From positions 1-12,098 of the forward strand of contig JABGQJ010000181.1 of assembly GCA_018648945.1 (NCBI GenBank): a stretch of DNA of 12,098 nucleotides, read 5' to 3'. The notes beneath the pieces are model-generated. The model was given only the letters and a program-made list of their open reading frames with translations, was not told where the DNA came from and searched no databases. Position 1 is the stretch's first letter. The number at the start of each line of letters is the position of its first letter. Source of the DNA: Victivallales bacterium (GTDB lineage Bacteria; Verrucomicrobiota; Lentisphaeria; Oligosphaerales; Lenti-02). A program made the position numbers and the translations under genes. Shown in pieces: positions 5,658 to 12,098 of the stretch.

Positions 5658-6425
5658 CTAGATGATCCGAGCGGAACGTGCCCAGTCATAGTTGGCGGAC
5701 CGCAACTCGCTCAGCGAGGGCATGGTATAGGTCACCGTGTCCCGACCATCGCTGATGTAGATCCCGCTCTTGATGATGTTGAAGCTGAAGGACTCGATAT
5801 GGGAGCGCTCCAGGGTCTTGGTCGCCTTTGGGCTGGCACAGGTGACCGACTCCACGCACCGCTTCAGGTGGTCGATGTTGCGGTCGTAGAGGGCACCGAT
5901 ATTGCCCGTGTCCTCGCGATTGTCGAAGTCGATCACCTTCAGGTCGGCAAAGGCGATCTTGGGCAGTTGCAGCTTGGTGTCGGGACCGGTGATGTAGCGG
6001 CCGAAGGCCTTGGGGGCGAGTTTGCTGACCACCAGGGGGTTGACCGGGCACAACTCCTGGTACACATGGTAGGCGGGTCCGGCAACGCTCTCGTCGTAGG
6101 TTTGCTTGGGCAACGCGAGCGTCCGGCCGTCGCGGGTGGTTAGGTAAAGGTCCCCCAGGGCAGCCACGGGGATGCGTTCCAGCACCCGGTAGATCGCGAG
6201 GTACACCGAGTTCTTCAAGCGACCATCGGGATGCGGCACGCACTCCTCTTTGGCGTAGTCCCAGTCGAATCCCTCGAAGGAGGGATCGACCTCGATGAAG
6301 ATCAGCCGTTCGGCCGAGCCTGAGCGGCTTCCCGTCGCCATGTACATCCCGAATTGCTCGGGACCATGCTGCGAGGCGATCAACGCCTCCATTGGGAAGA
6401 GCGTAAGATAATGGTTGAGGGCCAT
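5658..6425 (-). CDS. Hypothetical protein, unrecognised family, upstream partner of the PNP-like gene
   Basis: A 255-residue protein I cannot assign to a named family. It has no signal peptide, membrane segment or obvious nucleotide-binding loop, and looks like a soluble alpha/beta protein. Noticeable stretches are RLIFIEVDPSFEGFDWDYAKEE (40-61), RLKNSVYLAIYRVLERIP (69-86), DLYLTTRDGRTLALPK (92-107), LQLPKIAFADLKVIDFDN (152-169) and an acidic/aromatic end (YDWARSARII). These read as selected coding sequence rather than a chance frame. AGGGA lies 8 bases before ATG 6425. The PNP-like gene starts 13 bases after its stop, so the two are almost surely co-transcribed and may act together. Function unknown. 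Confidence 0.75.
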   Translation of the reverse strand: MALNHYLTLFPMEALIASQHGPEQFGMYMATGSRSGSAERLIFIEVDPSFEGFDWDYAKEECVPHPDGRLKNSVYLAIYRVLERIPVAALGDLYLTTRDGRTLALPKQTYDESVAGPAYHVYQELCPVNPLVVSKLAPKAFGRYITGPDTKLQLPKIAFADLKVIDFDNREDTGNIGALYDRNIDHLKRCVESVTCASPKATKTLERSHIESFSFNIIKSGIYISDGRDTVTYTMPSLSELRSANYDWARSARII

Positions 6426-6500
6426 GGTGTATCCCTTTTCTGCCAGGCTGCGGAAGCGACGTCTGGGTGTTTCATCATGGGGAGCGCACGCGTCTTTCCG

Positions 6501-6515
6501 CTACGCCTAACGTAG
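6501..6515. repeat. Small inverted repeat between hppA and the hypothetical gene
   Basis: CTACG (6501-6505) and CGTAG (6511-6515) form a 5-bp stem with a 5-base loop. It lies just after the larger hairpin on the minus strand and about 75 bases before the hypothetical gene's start, so it could be part of the terminator or a promoter-proximal site. Confidence 0.25.
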
Positions 6516-6520
6516 AACGG

Positions 6521-6554
6521 CCCGGTGCTCCTGTCCAGCAGGACGGGCACCGGG
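6521..6554 (-). terminator. Hairpin terminator of hppA
   Basis: On the minus strand, 26 bases after the hppA stop, CCCGGTGC pairs with GCACCGGG (8 bp). Inside it TCCTG pairs with CAGGA (5 bp), giving a long two-part stem with a bulge. The following bases are only mildly T-rich (CCGTTCTACGTT), so it is a plausible but not perfect intrinsic terminator separating hppA from the next minus-strand gene. Confidence 0.6.
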
Positions 6555-6580
6555 TCGCGGGTCGTCGTTCGGGTGCGGAT

Positions 6581-8794
6581 CTAGAAGAACGGATTCTGGA
6601 CGAAGGACATCTTGGCGATGATCAGAGACACCACACTCATCAGCTTGATGATGATGTCCATGGCCGGACCCGCCGTGTCCTTGAAGGGGTCGCCTACGGT
6701 ATCGCCGATGACGGCCGCCTTGTGGGACTCGGAGCCCTTGCCACCAAAGTGACCACCCTCGATATGCTTCTTGGCGTTATCCCAGACTCCGCCTGCGTTG
6801 GCCATGAAGAGAGCCAGCATCACGCCCGATGCGGTCACCCCCACCAGAACGCCGCCGAGCATTTCGGCACCGCCGAGGAAGCCGACCAGCACGGGCAGGG
6901 CCACGGCTGATACGCTGGGCAGGACCATCTCGCGGATGGCGGATTTGGTGGCGATATCCACGCAGGCCACATAGTCGGGCTTGGTCTCGCCGCTCATGAT
7001 GCCCTTGATCTCGCGGAACTGACGCTTCACCTCCTCGATCATCTCAAAGGCAGCGCGCCCCACAGCCCCCATGATGAACGAGCTGAACACGTAGGGCAGC
7101 ATGGCACCGAAGAGGACGCCACAGATCACCTTGGCCTTGGTCACGTCGATGACGTCGATACCGGCGGCCTCCTTGAAGGCCACGAACAGGGCCAGCGCCG
7201 TCAATGCGGCGGAGCCGATGGCAAAGCCCTTGCCGATGGCCGCAGTCGTGTTGCCCACCGCATCCAACTTGTCGGTCAGTTCGCGGACCTCGGCGGGCAT
7301 CTGCGCCATCTCCGCCAGGCCGCCGGCGTTGTCGGCGATGGGGCCATAGGCATCGACTGCGAGCTGAATGCCGGTCGTGCCGAGCATTCCCACGGCCGCG
7401 ATGGCGATGCCGTAAAGCCCAGCGCAATGGAAGGCGGTGAGGATGGCAACCACCAGGATAACCACGGGCCAACCGGTGGCCAGCATGCCGACCTGGATGC
7501 CGGAGATGATATTGGTGGCGGCCCCGGTCTGGGACTGGCGAGCCACCTCGATGACGGCCTTTGTCTCATCCGCCGTGTAGTGTTCGGTCACCAGGCCAAT
7601 CAGGACGCCCCCGATCAAGCCTGCACAGATGGCCAGGAAGATACCCATGCGGCTGTAGGGCTCGCCCGTCCCTTTGCCCAGCGTCTCCTCGGTTGCGGCC
7701 TGAGCCATGACGGCCGCCATGTCCTTCTGGCTAAGCTCCTCTTCCTTCACGGCGGGAAGCGCCTGCTGCATGGCACCCGTCTGTTGGGCCGCCTGCTCGG
7801 CCCTCTGGGGCACGACAAAGCCCGTCTCTGGCACCACCAGTTGAATCAGGAAGAAGACGCCGACCATCATCATGAGGCTGGCCCCGATGGTTCCCGTGTT
7901 GAGCGCGCGATGGGGGTTGCCGCCCTCCTTGGTGCGCACCAGGAAGGTGCCGAGAATGGAGGCCAGGATGCCAACTGCGGCCACTCCGATCGGGAGCACC
8001 ACGAAGGTCATGCTCCGCAGCATCTCCGCGCCCAACACCATGGCGCCGATGATGGAAGCGATGTAGGATTCGCAGAGATCCGAGCCAAGTCCCGCGACAT
8101 CGCCCACGTTGTCGCCCACGTTGTCGGCGATGGTTGCGGGGTTGCGGGGATCATCCTCGGGGAGGCCCTGGATCACCTTGCCGGCCAGGTCGGCACCGAC
8201 GTCGGCCGCCTTGGTGAAAATCCCTCCGCCCACCCGGGCGAAGAGCGCCACCGAGCTGGCCCCCAGCGAGTAGCCAGAGACGATCTCCATGAGGTGCACC
8301 ATCGCCCCGGGGGTGGCGTCAGTGACCCCGAGGAGCTTGATGTAGGCCAGGGTCAGGCCCGCCAAGCCGATGATCGCCAGGCCAACCACCGAGAGCCCCA
8401 TGACGCTGCCGCCCGTGAAGGCAACGCCCAGGGCCTTGACCAGACCCGACCGCGCGGCATGGGCCGTGCGCGTGTTGGCGGAAGTGGCTGCCTTCATGCC
8501 AATCAGGCCAGCCAAGCCGGAGAGGAACGCGCCAAGCACAAAGGAGACCGCAATCCAGCGGAGGTCTCCGGACTTGAAGGTCACAAGAAGGATGGTGACC
8601 GCAGCCACGACCACGACCATGATCCTGTACTCGCGGACCATGAACGCCATGGCACCCTCGCGAATTGCCTTGCCGATCTCTTGCAGTTTGTCGTCTCCAG
8701 GATCCTGCTTCTCGATCCAGGCCTTCTTCATCAGCGCGAAAACCAGAGAGGCGATTCCGAGGGCGAGCGCTGAATATAACAGCATTGACTCCAT
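6581..8794 (-). CDS. hppA: Membrane-bound ion-translocating pyrophosphatase (K+-dependent type, possibly Na+-pumping)
   Basis: A 737-residue integral membrane enzyme that splits pyrophosphate and pumps H+ or Na+ across the cytoplasmic membrane; about 16 hydrophobic segments are expected and the length is normal. Signature motifs: [19 protein letters not shown] (214-232), [12 protein letters not shown] (481-492) and [14 protein letters not shown] (697-710), which bind Mg-pyrophosphate. NTTAAIGKG (515-523) has alanine (A518) where K+-independent enzymes have lysine, so K+ dependence is predicted. The pump-gate glutamate is E242 in DLCESY, the position used by Na+-pumping family members; H+ pumping is not excluded. 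In the DX7KXE motif, D198 and K206 are present but the final Glu is isoleucine (I208). Residues 322-381 form a loop rich in Gln, Ala and Glu. I chose ATG 8794, with AAGGA 10 bases upstream, over a TTG at 8833 that has no clear ribosome site. The gene is monocistronic, with its own promoter and terminator. Confidence 0.97.
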   Translation of the reverse strand: MESMLLYSALALGIASLVFALMKKAWIEKQDPGDDKLQEIGKAIREGAMAFMVREYRIMVVVVAAVTILLVTFKSGDLRWIAVSFVLGAFLSGLAGLIGMKAATSANTRTAHAARSGLVKALGVAFTGGSVMGLSVVGLAIIGLAGLTLAYIKLLGVTDATPGAMVHLMEIVSGYSLGASSVALFARVGGGIFTKAADVGADLAGKVIQGLPEDDPRNPATIADNVGDNVGDVAGLGSDLCESYIASIIGAMVLGAEMLRSMTFVVLPIGVAAVGILASILGTFLVRTKEGGNPHRALNTGTIGASLMMMVGVFFLIQLVVPETGFVVPQRAEQAAQQTGAMQQALPAVKEEELSQKDMAAVMAQAATEETLGKGTGEPYSRMGIFLAICAGLIGGVLIGLVTEHYTADETKAVIEVARQSQTGAATNIISGIQVGMLATGWPVVILVVAILTAFHCAGLYGIAIAAVGMLGTTGIQLAVDAYGPIADNAGGLAEMAQMPAEVRELTDKLDAVGNTTAAIGKGFAIGSAALTALALFVAFKEAAGIDVIDVTKAKVICGVLFGAMLPYVFSSFIMGAVGRAAFEMIEEVKRQFREIKGIMSGETKPDYVACVDIATKSAIREMVLPSVSAVALPVLVGFLGGAEMLGGVLVGVTASGVMLALFMANAGGVWDNAKKHIEGGHFGGKGSESHKAAVIGDTVGDPFKDTAGPAMDIIIKLMSVVSLIIAKMSFVQNPFF

Positions 8795-8828
8795 AAACGG
8801 GGCGTCCTTGTTTGCTTGAGGAGAAACT

Positions 8829-8839
8829 GCCAATTTGGC
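8829..8839. repeat. 11-bp palindrome in the hppA leader
   Basis: GCCAA (8829-8833), T, TTGGC (8835-8839) is a perfect dyad, about 15 bases downstream of the predicted hppA transcription start. It resembles a small operator, but no regulator can be named. Confidence 0.3.
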
Positions 8840-8860
8840 GTAATTAGCCCAAAGAAAGGC

Positions 8861-8869
8861 ATCATACCA
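8861..8869 (-). promoter_or_regulatory. Extended -10 promoter of hppA
   Basis: Read on the minus strand, TGGTATGAT gives an extended -10 (TGN before TATGAT, 5 of 6 consensus matches). No good -35 is present 17 bases upstream (TTCTGT), which is normal for extended -10 promoters. Transcription would start near 8854, about 60 bases before ATG 8794. Confidence 0.5.
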
Positions 8870-9166
8870 TATTAGTCACGCGTACAGAATCCAGCGGCCG
8901 GGCGGGATTCTCGGGGCTCTAACGGCGCAGATGGGCTCCCAGTGCTGTTGGTAAATCGACTGCAGGTGGCGTGCCCGCAGATGGTTGCAGCGCTCCTCAC
9001 ACGCAACTCTCGGGCCAGTGGGGAAGGCCGCTGGAATTTCCCCGGGGTGCCCGGCGGGCCCGATGCCTGGCCCGAATTTTCCGCAGTTTCGGCCATCTTG
9101 GCAGCGACAGAATCGGCCGGCAACATACGCCGGAAGCGGAGTCGTGCAGGGCAACTGGCCACCGGC

Positions 9167-9172
9167 TATAGT
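9167..9172 (+). promoter_or_regulatory. Candidate -10 box for the GH42-like gene
   Basis: TATAGT (5 of 6 consensus matches) lies about 70 bases before ATG 9243. The bases 16-18 upstream do not make a convincing -35, so an activator or another sigma factor would be needed if this is used. The GH gene is the only plus-strand gene it could serve. Confidence 0.3.
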
Positions 9173-9242
9173 GGCGACCAGGCGATTGCCAGTGGGTAGC
9201 CCTTGGCGGCTGGCCCTGCTCCCCCAGCTCAAGAGGAATCCC

Positions 9243-12008
9243 ATGATGCGTCCTGGCCTCCTGCTGTTCTCCTCGTTGGCCGCGTGCCAGCTTCTTGCCG
9301 TGGATGCCGAGGTCCGTCGCGTGGGTGGTTTGCCCGCGCTGTGCTTCGACGGCGAACCCGTGCCCCCCTTGCTTTGCGTCACCGCCAATCCCAATGCCCA
9401 TGCAGCCGTGCGGGATGGCTCGCTGCAATTGGGCTCCAACTCGCTCTTCTCCGGCACCGGTATCGCGACCTTGCAGAGCTTGCCTGCAGATTGCGACATT
9501 GAGGCCGAGGTGGCCTTCGACAGCCAAGTGGGCACCGACGCCAGCTTCGGTTTCGCCTTCAAACGCGGCGGCGGGGAGTTCACCTGCAACCTGGCCTACT
9601 ACCCGGACGGCAATCGCCTGAAGTTCTGGGACCGGGGCGCGGGAGGCAAGGGGCTCATCCGTTGGGACCGGCCGCTTGCCTGGGAGCTTGGCAGGTTCTA
9701 CCGGCTGCGGCTGGAAGTGCGTGGGCGGCAGGTCAAGGCCTTCGTGGACGGCAAGCTCCTGGCCACCAAGGAGAGCCCGGCTGACTCCAAGCCTGGCCGT
9801 CTGCGGATCGGCATCTACCGGGGGGAGGGGCGTTGCCGCAGCATCCAGGTCACTCGTCCCGACGGTACCGCATTCATGACGGAGAGCTTCGACGATCCGG
9901 CGCTGCCCGCTTGGGATGCACGGGCTGGCTCGGACTACGACCTGCTGGCCAAGGCTGCGCAGAATGGCATCCACCTATTCCAGGTGGGATTCCACCTGTC
10001 GGAGTTCTGGCGCGGCCCAGAGCAGTTCGACCTGGGGATGTTTGCCAGTCGCATGCGGTCCGCCCTGAAGGGGGATCCCGAGGCGCATGTGATCATCCGG
10101 TTGCGCCTGGCCCCGCCGCCGTTCTGGGGGAAGGCCCATCCCGGCGAGAAGGTCCAGGGCAAGAATCTGGATGGCAGCGATCGGGCGCCCCATCGCTGGG
10201 CCAATTTCGCCTCCTCCGTCTGGCGTGCGGACCTTCAACGGGTGCTGGGCGAACTGGTTCGGCGCATCGACCGGGAGGAGTGGGCCGGGCGGCTGATCGG
10301 CTTCCAGATCATGGCTGCGGATGGCGGGGAGTACGTCTACAGCTTCAACCGGACCACGTTCCACGACTACTCTCCTGCCCAGCAGCGCGAGTTCCGCGTC
10401 TGGTTACGAAGGGAGTACGCGACCGACGCGGCGCTCCGCAAGGCCTGGGGCGATACCGAGGTCACGTTGGACACCGCCGTGATCCCCCTGCCCGCCGTTC
10501 GCGCCCATCGTGCCGTTTGGCCGGAGCTTTCGGGCAATCCACCCCCGTCGCCGACTCGGCCACGCACCAACCGGATCTTCCTCGACCCTAGTCGGGACCA
10601 TGCCTTGCTCGACTACAAGCGGTTCCACAACCGGGCCATCAGCGAGATGATCCTGCTTGCGGCCAAGGCCCTGAAGTCGGCCAGCGAGCAGAAGCGAGTG
10701 GTCGGGGTCTATTACGGCTACCACGTGCCCACCACGGGGTCGATCCACAACAAGGGGCACAGCGATCTCGCCCATCTCCTCTCTTCGCCTCTGGTGGATA
10801 TCCTGGCCTGTCCCCTGAACTACGACCAGCGGGATGCGGGCGGCACCACCTTGCCTCAGCTTGCGCCCGCCTCGGTGCGGGCCAACGGCAAGCTGTTCTG
10901 GATCGAGGACGATTCGCGCACGGTATATTCCCGAGAGGGCATCCGCTGGCGTATCCCGACCCTGGGCGCGACCGAGGAGATCATGAAGCGCACCTTTGCC
11001 TATGCCTTGACCAAAGGCGGCGGGGAATGGTGGCTGGATTTCGGCAACCGGTGGTTTTCCCATCCGCCGCTGCTCAAGCTCTATGGTCAGTTTGCCCGGA
11101 CCATCGGTGCCGCCACGCCAGCGGCACGCACGTCGGCGGCGCAGATCGTCGTGCTCCTGCAGGACCAGACCTACCTGCGGCTGCTGCGCAACCCCGCCTT
11201 CTCCGAGCCCCTTGTCTATCGCCAACTGCTGGAGGAATGCAGCCGCCTTGGGGCGCCCTTTGACATTGCCATGCTCGCCGACCTTGAGCGGCTGCCGCCG
11301 TATCGGCTCTACGTCTTCCCGGATGCTCTCTATGTGTCTCCCAAGGAGCGCCAGATGCTCCAGCGTGTGCTCCGTCGCGACAACCGCACGGCACTCTGGA
11401 TCTATGCGCCGGGGCTCTGGACGGAACAGGGGCTCTCCGCCGCTGCTGCGAGCGAACTCACGGGCATCCGCCTGCGCCAGACCGAGATCTCGGCGCTTCC
11501 CGATCTTCGACTGACCGATCTGAGCGCGCCCTGGACCAAGTGGCTGAGTCCGGCCTTCCGCCACACGGCAACCGCTCGCCTCGATCCGGTCGTCTGCGTG
11601 GACGATCCTGAGGCGACGGAACTGGGACGCATGGTCCTGCGTTTCCCCCTGACAGCTGGTGGCGGGGGTGCCGCCGTGCAGCCCCGCGAGGTGGCGCTCG
11701 CCGCCCGGAAGTTCGACGACTGGAGCTCGGTCTATTGTGCTGTTCCCTGCCTGCCGGCGGAGTTGCTGCGGGGCATTGCCCGCGCCGCCGGTGTCCATCT
11801 CTACGGCAATGGCGGGGACACGGTTTATGCCTCGCAAGGCTTCCTCGCCATCCACACGGGGCGAGCGGGTGAACGCACCCTCCGCTTGCCCAAGGGGGTG
11901 CGAGAATTGCGCGAAGTCTTTGACGGCACGCGCCTGCCGGTTGCCAATGGCGAAGTGCAGGTTACACTCGACTTCGGGCAGACGCGCCTCTGGCGTCTGG
12001 TTCGCTGA
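9243..12008 (+). CDS. Large secreted GH42-like glycosidase with N-terminal LamG-like domain
   Basis: A 921-residue exported protein. MMRPGLLLFSSLAACQLLAVDA (1-22) is a signal peptide; the cysteine at 15 might be a lipobox but lacks the usual small residue just before cleavage. Residues 55-205 form a concanavalin/LamG-like beta-sandwich (ADCDIEAEVAF, FYRLRLEVRGRQVKAFVDG, GRLRIGIYRG), typical of carbohydrate binding. Residues 230-620 look like a clan GH-A TIM barrel related to GH42 beta-galactosidases: IIRLRLAPPPFW (284-295), LIGFQIMAADGGEY (351-364) with E363 as likely acid/base, and LFWIEDDSRT (551-560) with E555 as likely nucleophile. Residues 632-750 resemble the GH42 beta-galactosidase trimerisation (GATase-like) domain, and 865-921 a final beta domain. 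ATG 9243 is preceded by GAGG with 6-base spacing; earlier in-frame starts lack one. The next exported-protein gene begins 33 bases after the stop. Substrate unknown; family assignment moderate. Confidence 0.7.
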   Translation: MMRPGLLLFSSLAACQLLAVDAEVRRVGGLPALCFDGEPVPPLLCVTANPNAHAAVRDGSLQLGSNSLFSGTGIATLQSLPADCDIEAEVAFDSQVGTDASFGFAFKRGGGEFTCNLAYYPDGNRLKFWDRGAGGKGLIRWDRPLAWELGRFYRLRLEVRGRQVKAFVDGKLLATKESPADSKPGRLRIGIYRGEGRCRSIQVTRPDGTAFMTESFDDPALPAWDARAGSDYDLLAKAAQNGIHLFQVGFHLSEFWRGPEQFDLGMFASRMRSALKGDPEAHVIIRLRLAPPPFWGKAHPGEKVQGKNLDGSDRAPHRWANFASSVWRADLQRVLGELVRRIDREEWAGRLIGFQIMAADGGEYVYSFNRTTFHDYSPAQQREFRVWLRREYATDAALRKAWGDTEVTLDTAVIPLPAVRAHRAVWPELSGNPPPSPTRPRTNRIFLDPSRDHALLDYKRFHNRAISEMILLAAKALKSASEQKRVVGVYYGYHVPTTGSIHNKGHSDLAHLLSSPLVDILACPLNYDQRDAGGTTLPQLAPASVRANGKLFWIEDDSRTVYSREGIRWRIPTLGATEEIMKRTFAYALTKGGGEWWLDFGNRWFSHPPLLKLYGQFARTIGAATPAARTSAAQIVVLLQDQTYLRLLRNPAFSEPLVYRQLLEECSRLGAPFDIAMLADLERLPPYRLYVFPDALYVSPKERQMLQRVLRRDNRTALWIYAPGLWTEQGLSAAAASELTGIRLRQTEISALPDLRLTDLSAPWTKWLSPAFRHTATARLDPVVCVDDPEATELGRMVLRFPLTAGGGGAAVQPREVALAARKFDDWSSVYCAVPCLPAELLRGIARAAGVHLYGNGGDTVYASQGFLAIHTGRAGERTLRLPKGVRELREVFDGTRLPVANGEVQVTLDFGQTRLWRLVR

Positions 12009-12041
12009 GCAGGAACCCGATCCCTCCTCTGGAGATCCGTC

Positions 12042-12098
12042 ATGAAACTGCGCCTCCTCGCCCTTCCTCTGCTTGTCCTCGCGCTGCACGTCCAGGCT
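12042..12098 (+). CDS. Start of an exported protein (5' end only)
   Basis: Only 19 codons are visible: MKLRLLALPLLVLALHVQA, a classic signal peptide with a basic start, a leucine-rich core and an AxA-like end at the window edge. GGAG (12031-12034) sits 7 bases before the ATG, and the gene begins 33 bases after the GH42-like gene, so the two are probably co-transcribed. The mature function cannot be told. Confidence 0.75.
   Translation, partial: MKLRLLALPLLVLALHVQA

Larger units (their letters stand above)
8795..9242. other. Divergent intergenic region between hppA and the GH42-like gene
   Basis: This 448-base gap separates two genes transcribed away from each other. The left part (8795-8880) is AT-richer and carries the hppA leader and promoter. 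The rest (8881-9160) is GC-rich and I see no gene or RNA there; the frame of the downstream gene stays open back to 8985, but that stretch is low-complexity and lacks a ribosome site. Confidence 0.6.

Noticed and set aside
7427..8773. 448-codon plus-strand frame opposite hppA, rich in His, Asp and Gly
   Set aside because: Its composition is the mirror of a membrane protein's codons, and hppA on the other strand is certain.
8795..8833. TTG start 13 codons upstream for hppA
   Set aside because: ATG 8794 has an AAGGA ribosome site, and the first membrane segment begins right after it; family members start at this point.
8985..9242. N-terminal extension of the GH42-like protein (86 more residues)
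   Set aside because: The extension is low-complexity, lacks a ribosome site and would bury the clear signal peptide that begins at 9243.
10404..12089. 561-codon minus-strand frame opposite the GH42-like gene
   Set aside because: It is an antisense shadow without ribosome site or motif; it also runs through the intergenic gap and into the next gene.
1..12098. tRNA, rRNA, CRISPR arrays, insertion sequences, integrase attachment sites
   Set aside because: I looked for cloverleaf-like segments, evenly spaced repeats, terminal inverted repeats and transposase or integrase motifs and saw none.

Overview
The window is a GC-rich stretch of a bacterial genome, coding on both strands, with seven complete and two edge-truncated genes. 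Two secreted carbohydrate-active enzymes, a Gfo/Idh/MocA sugar-type oxidoreductase and a membrane pyrophosphatase suggest a polysaccharide-degrading heterotroph of the Armatimonadota / Planctomycetota / Lentisphaerota kind. That placement is inferred from gene content only, because no rRNA or other phylogenetic marker is present.

Layout from left to right. (1) Minus strand, 1666 to the left edge: a secreted protein with an N-terminal beta-sandwich followed by a GH144/glucoamylase-like (alpha/alpha) barrel. Its 3' end lies outside the window. (2) A 327-base divergent intergenic region. (3) Plus strand 1994-3157: Gfo/Idh/MocA oxidoreductase. (4) Plus strand 3158-4751: a promoter whose -10 lies inside a perfect 13-bp palindrome, then a 110-residue winged-helix protein overlapping by 4 bases a 366-residue tubulin/FtsZ-superfamily protein. 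(5) Minus strand 6425-4793: a conserved-looking hypothetical protein, then a purine-nucleoside-phosphorylase-fold protein that lacks most of the family's active-site residues. (6) Minus strand 8794-6581: a membrane proton/sodium pyrophosphatase (hppA) with a hairpin terminator. (7) A 448-base divergent intergenic region. (8) Plus strand 9243-12008: a 921-residue secreted LamG-like plus GH42-like protein, followed 33 bases later by the signal-peptide start of another exported protein.

The most striking item is the winged-helix/tubulin-like pair. Gene order, translational coupling, protein sizes and a palindrome over the promoter all resemble TubR-TubZ (type III partition) operons known from Bacillus plasmids and clostridial phages. 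Here the pair sits among ordinary metabolic genes, with no replication, integrase or transfer gene in sight. The tubulin-like protein mixes an FtsZ-like T3 loop (NPEIGR) with a tubulin/TubZ-like T4 loop (STGGGTGNG) and a changed T7 loop (DxExxD). It could be a chromosomal partition or cytoskeletal module, or a trace of an integrated element.

A second oddity is the PNP-like protein, in which the phosphate-, ribose- and base-binding positions appear replaced. It follows a hypothetical gene by 13 bases, so the two may form a functional unit not predicted by the family name. All calls come from reading the sequence and from remembered family motifs; no database search was run.
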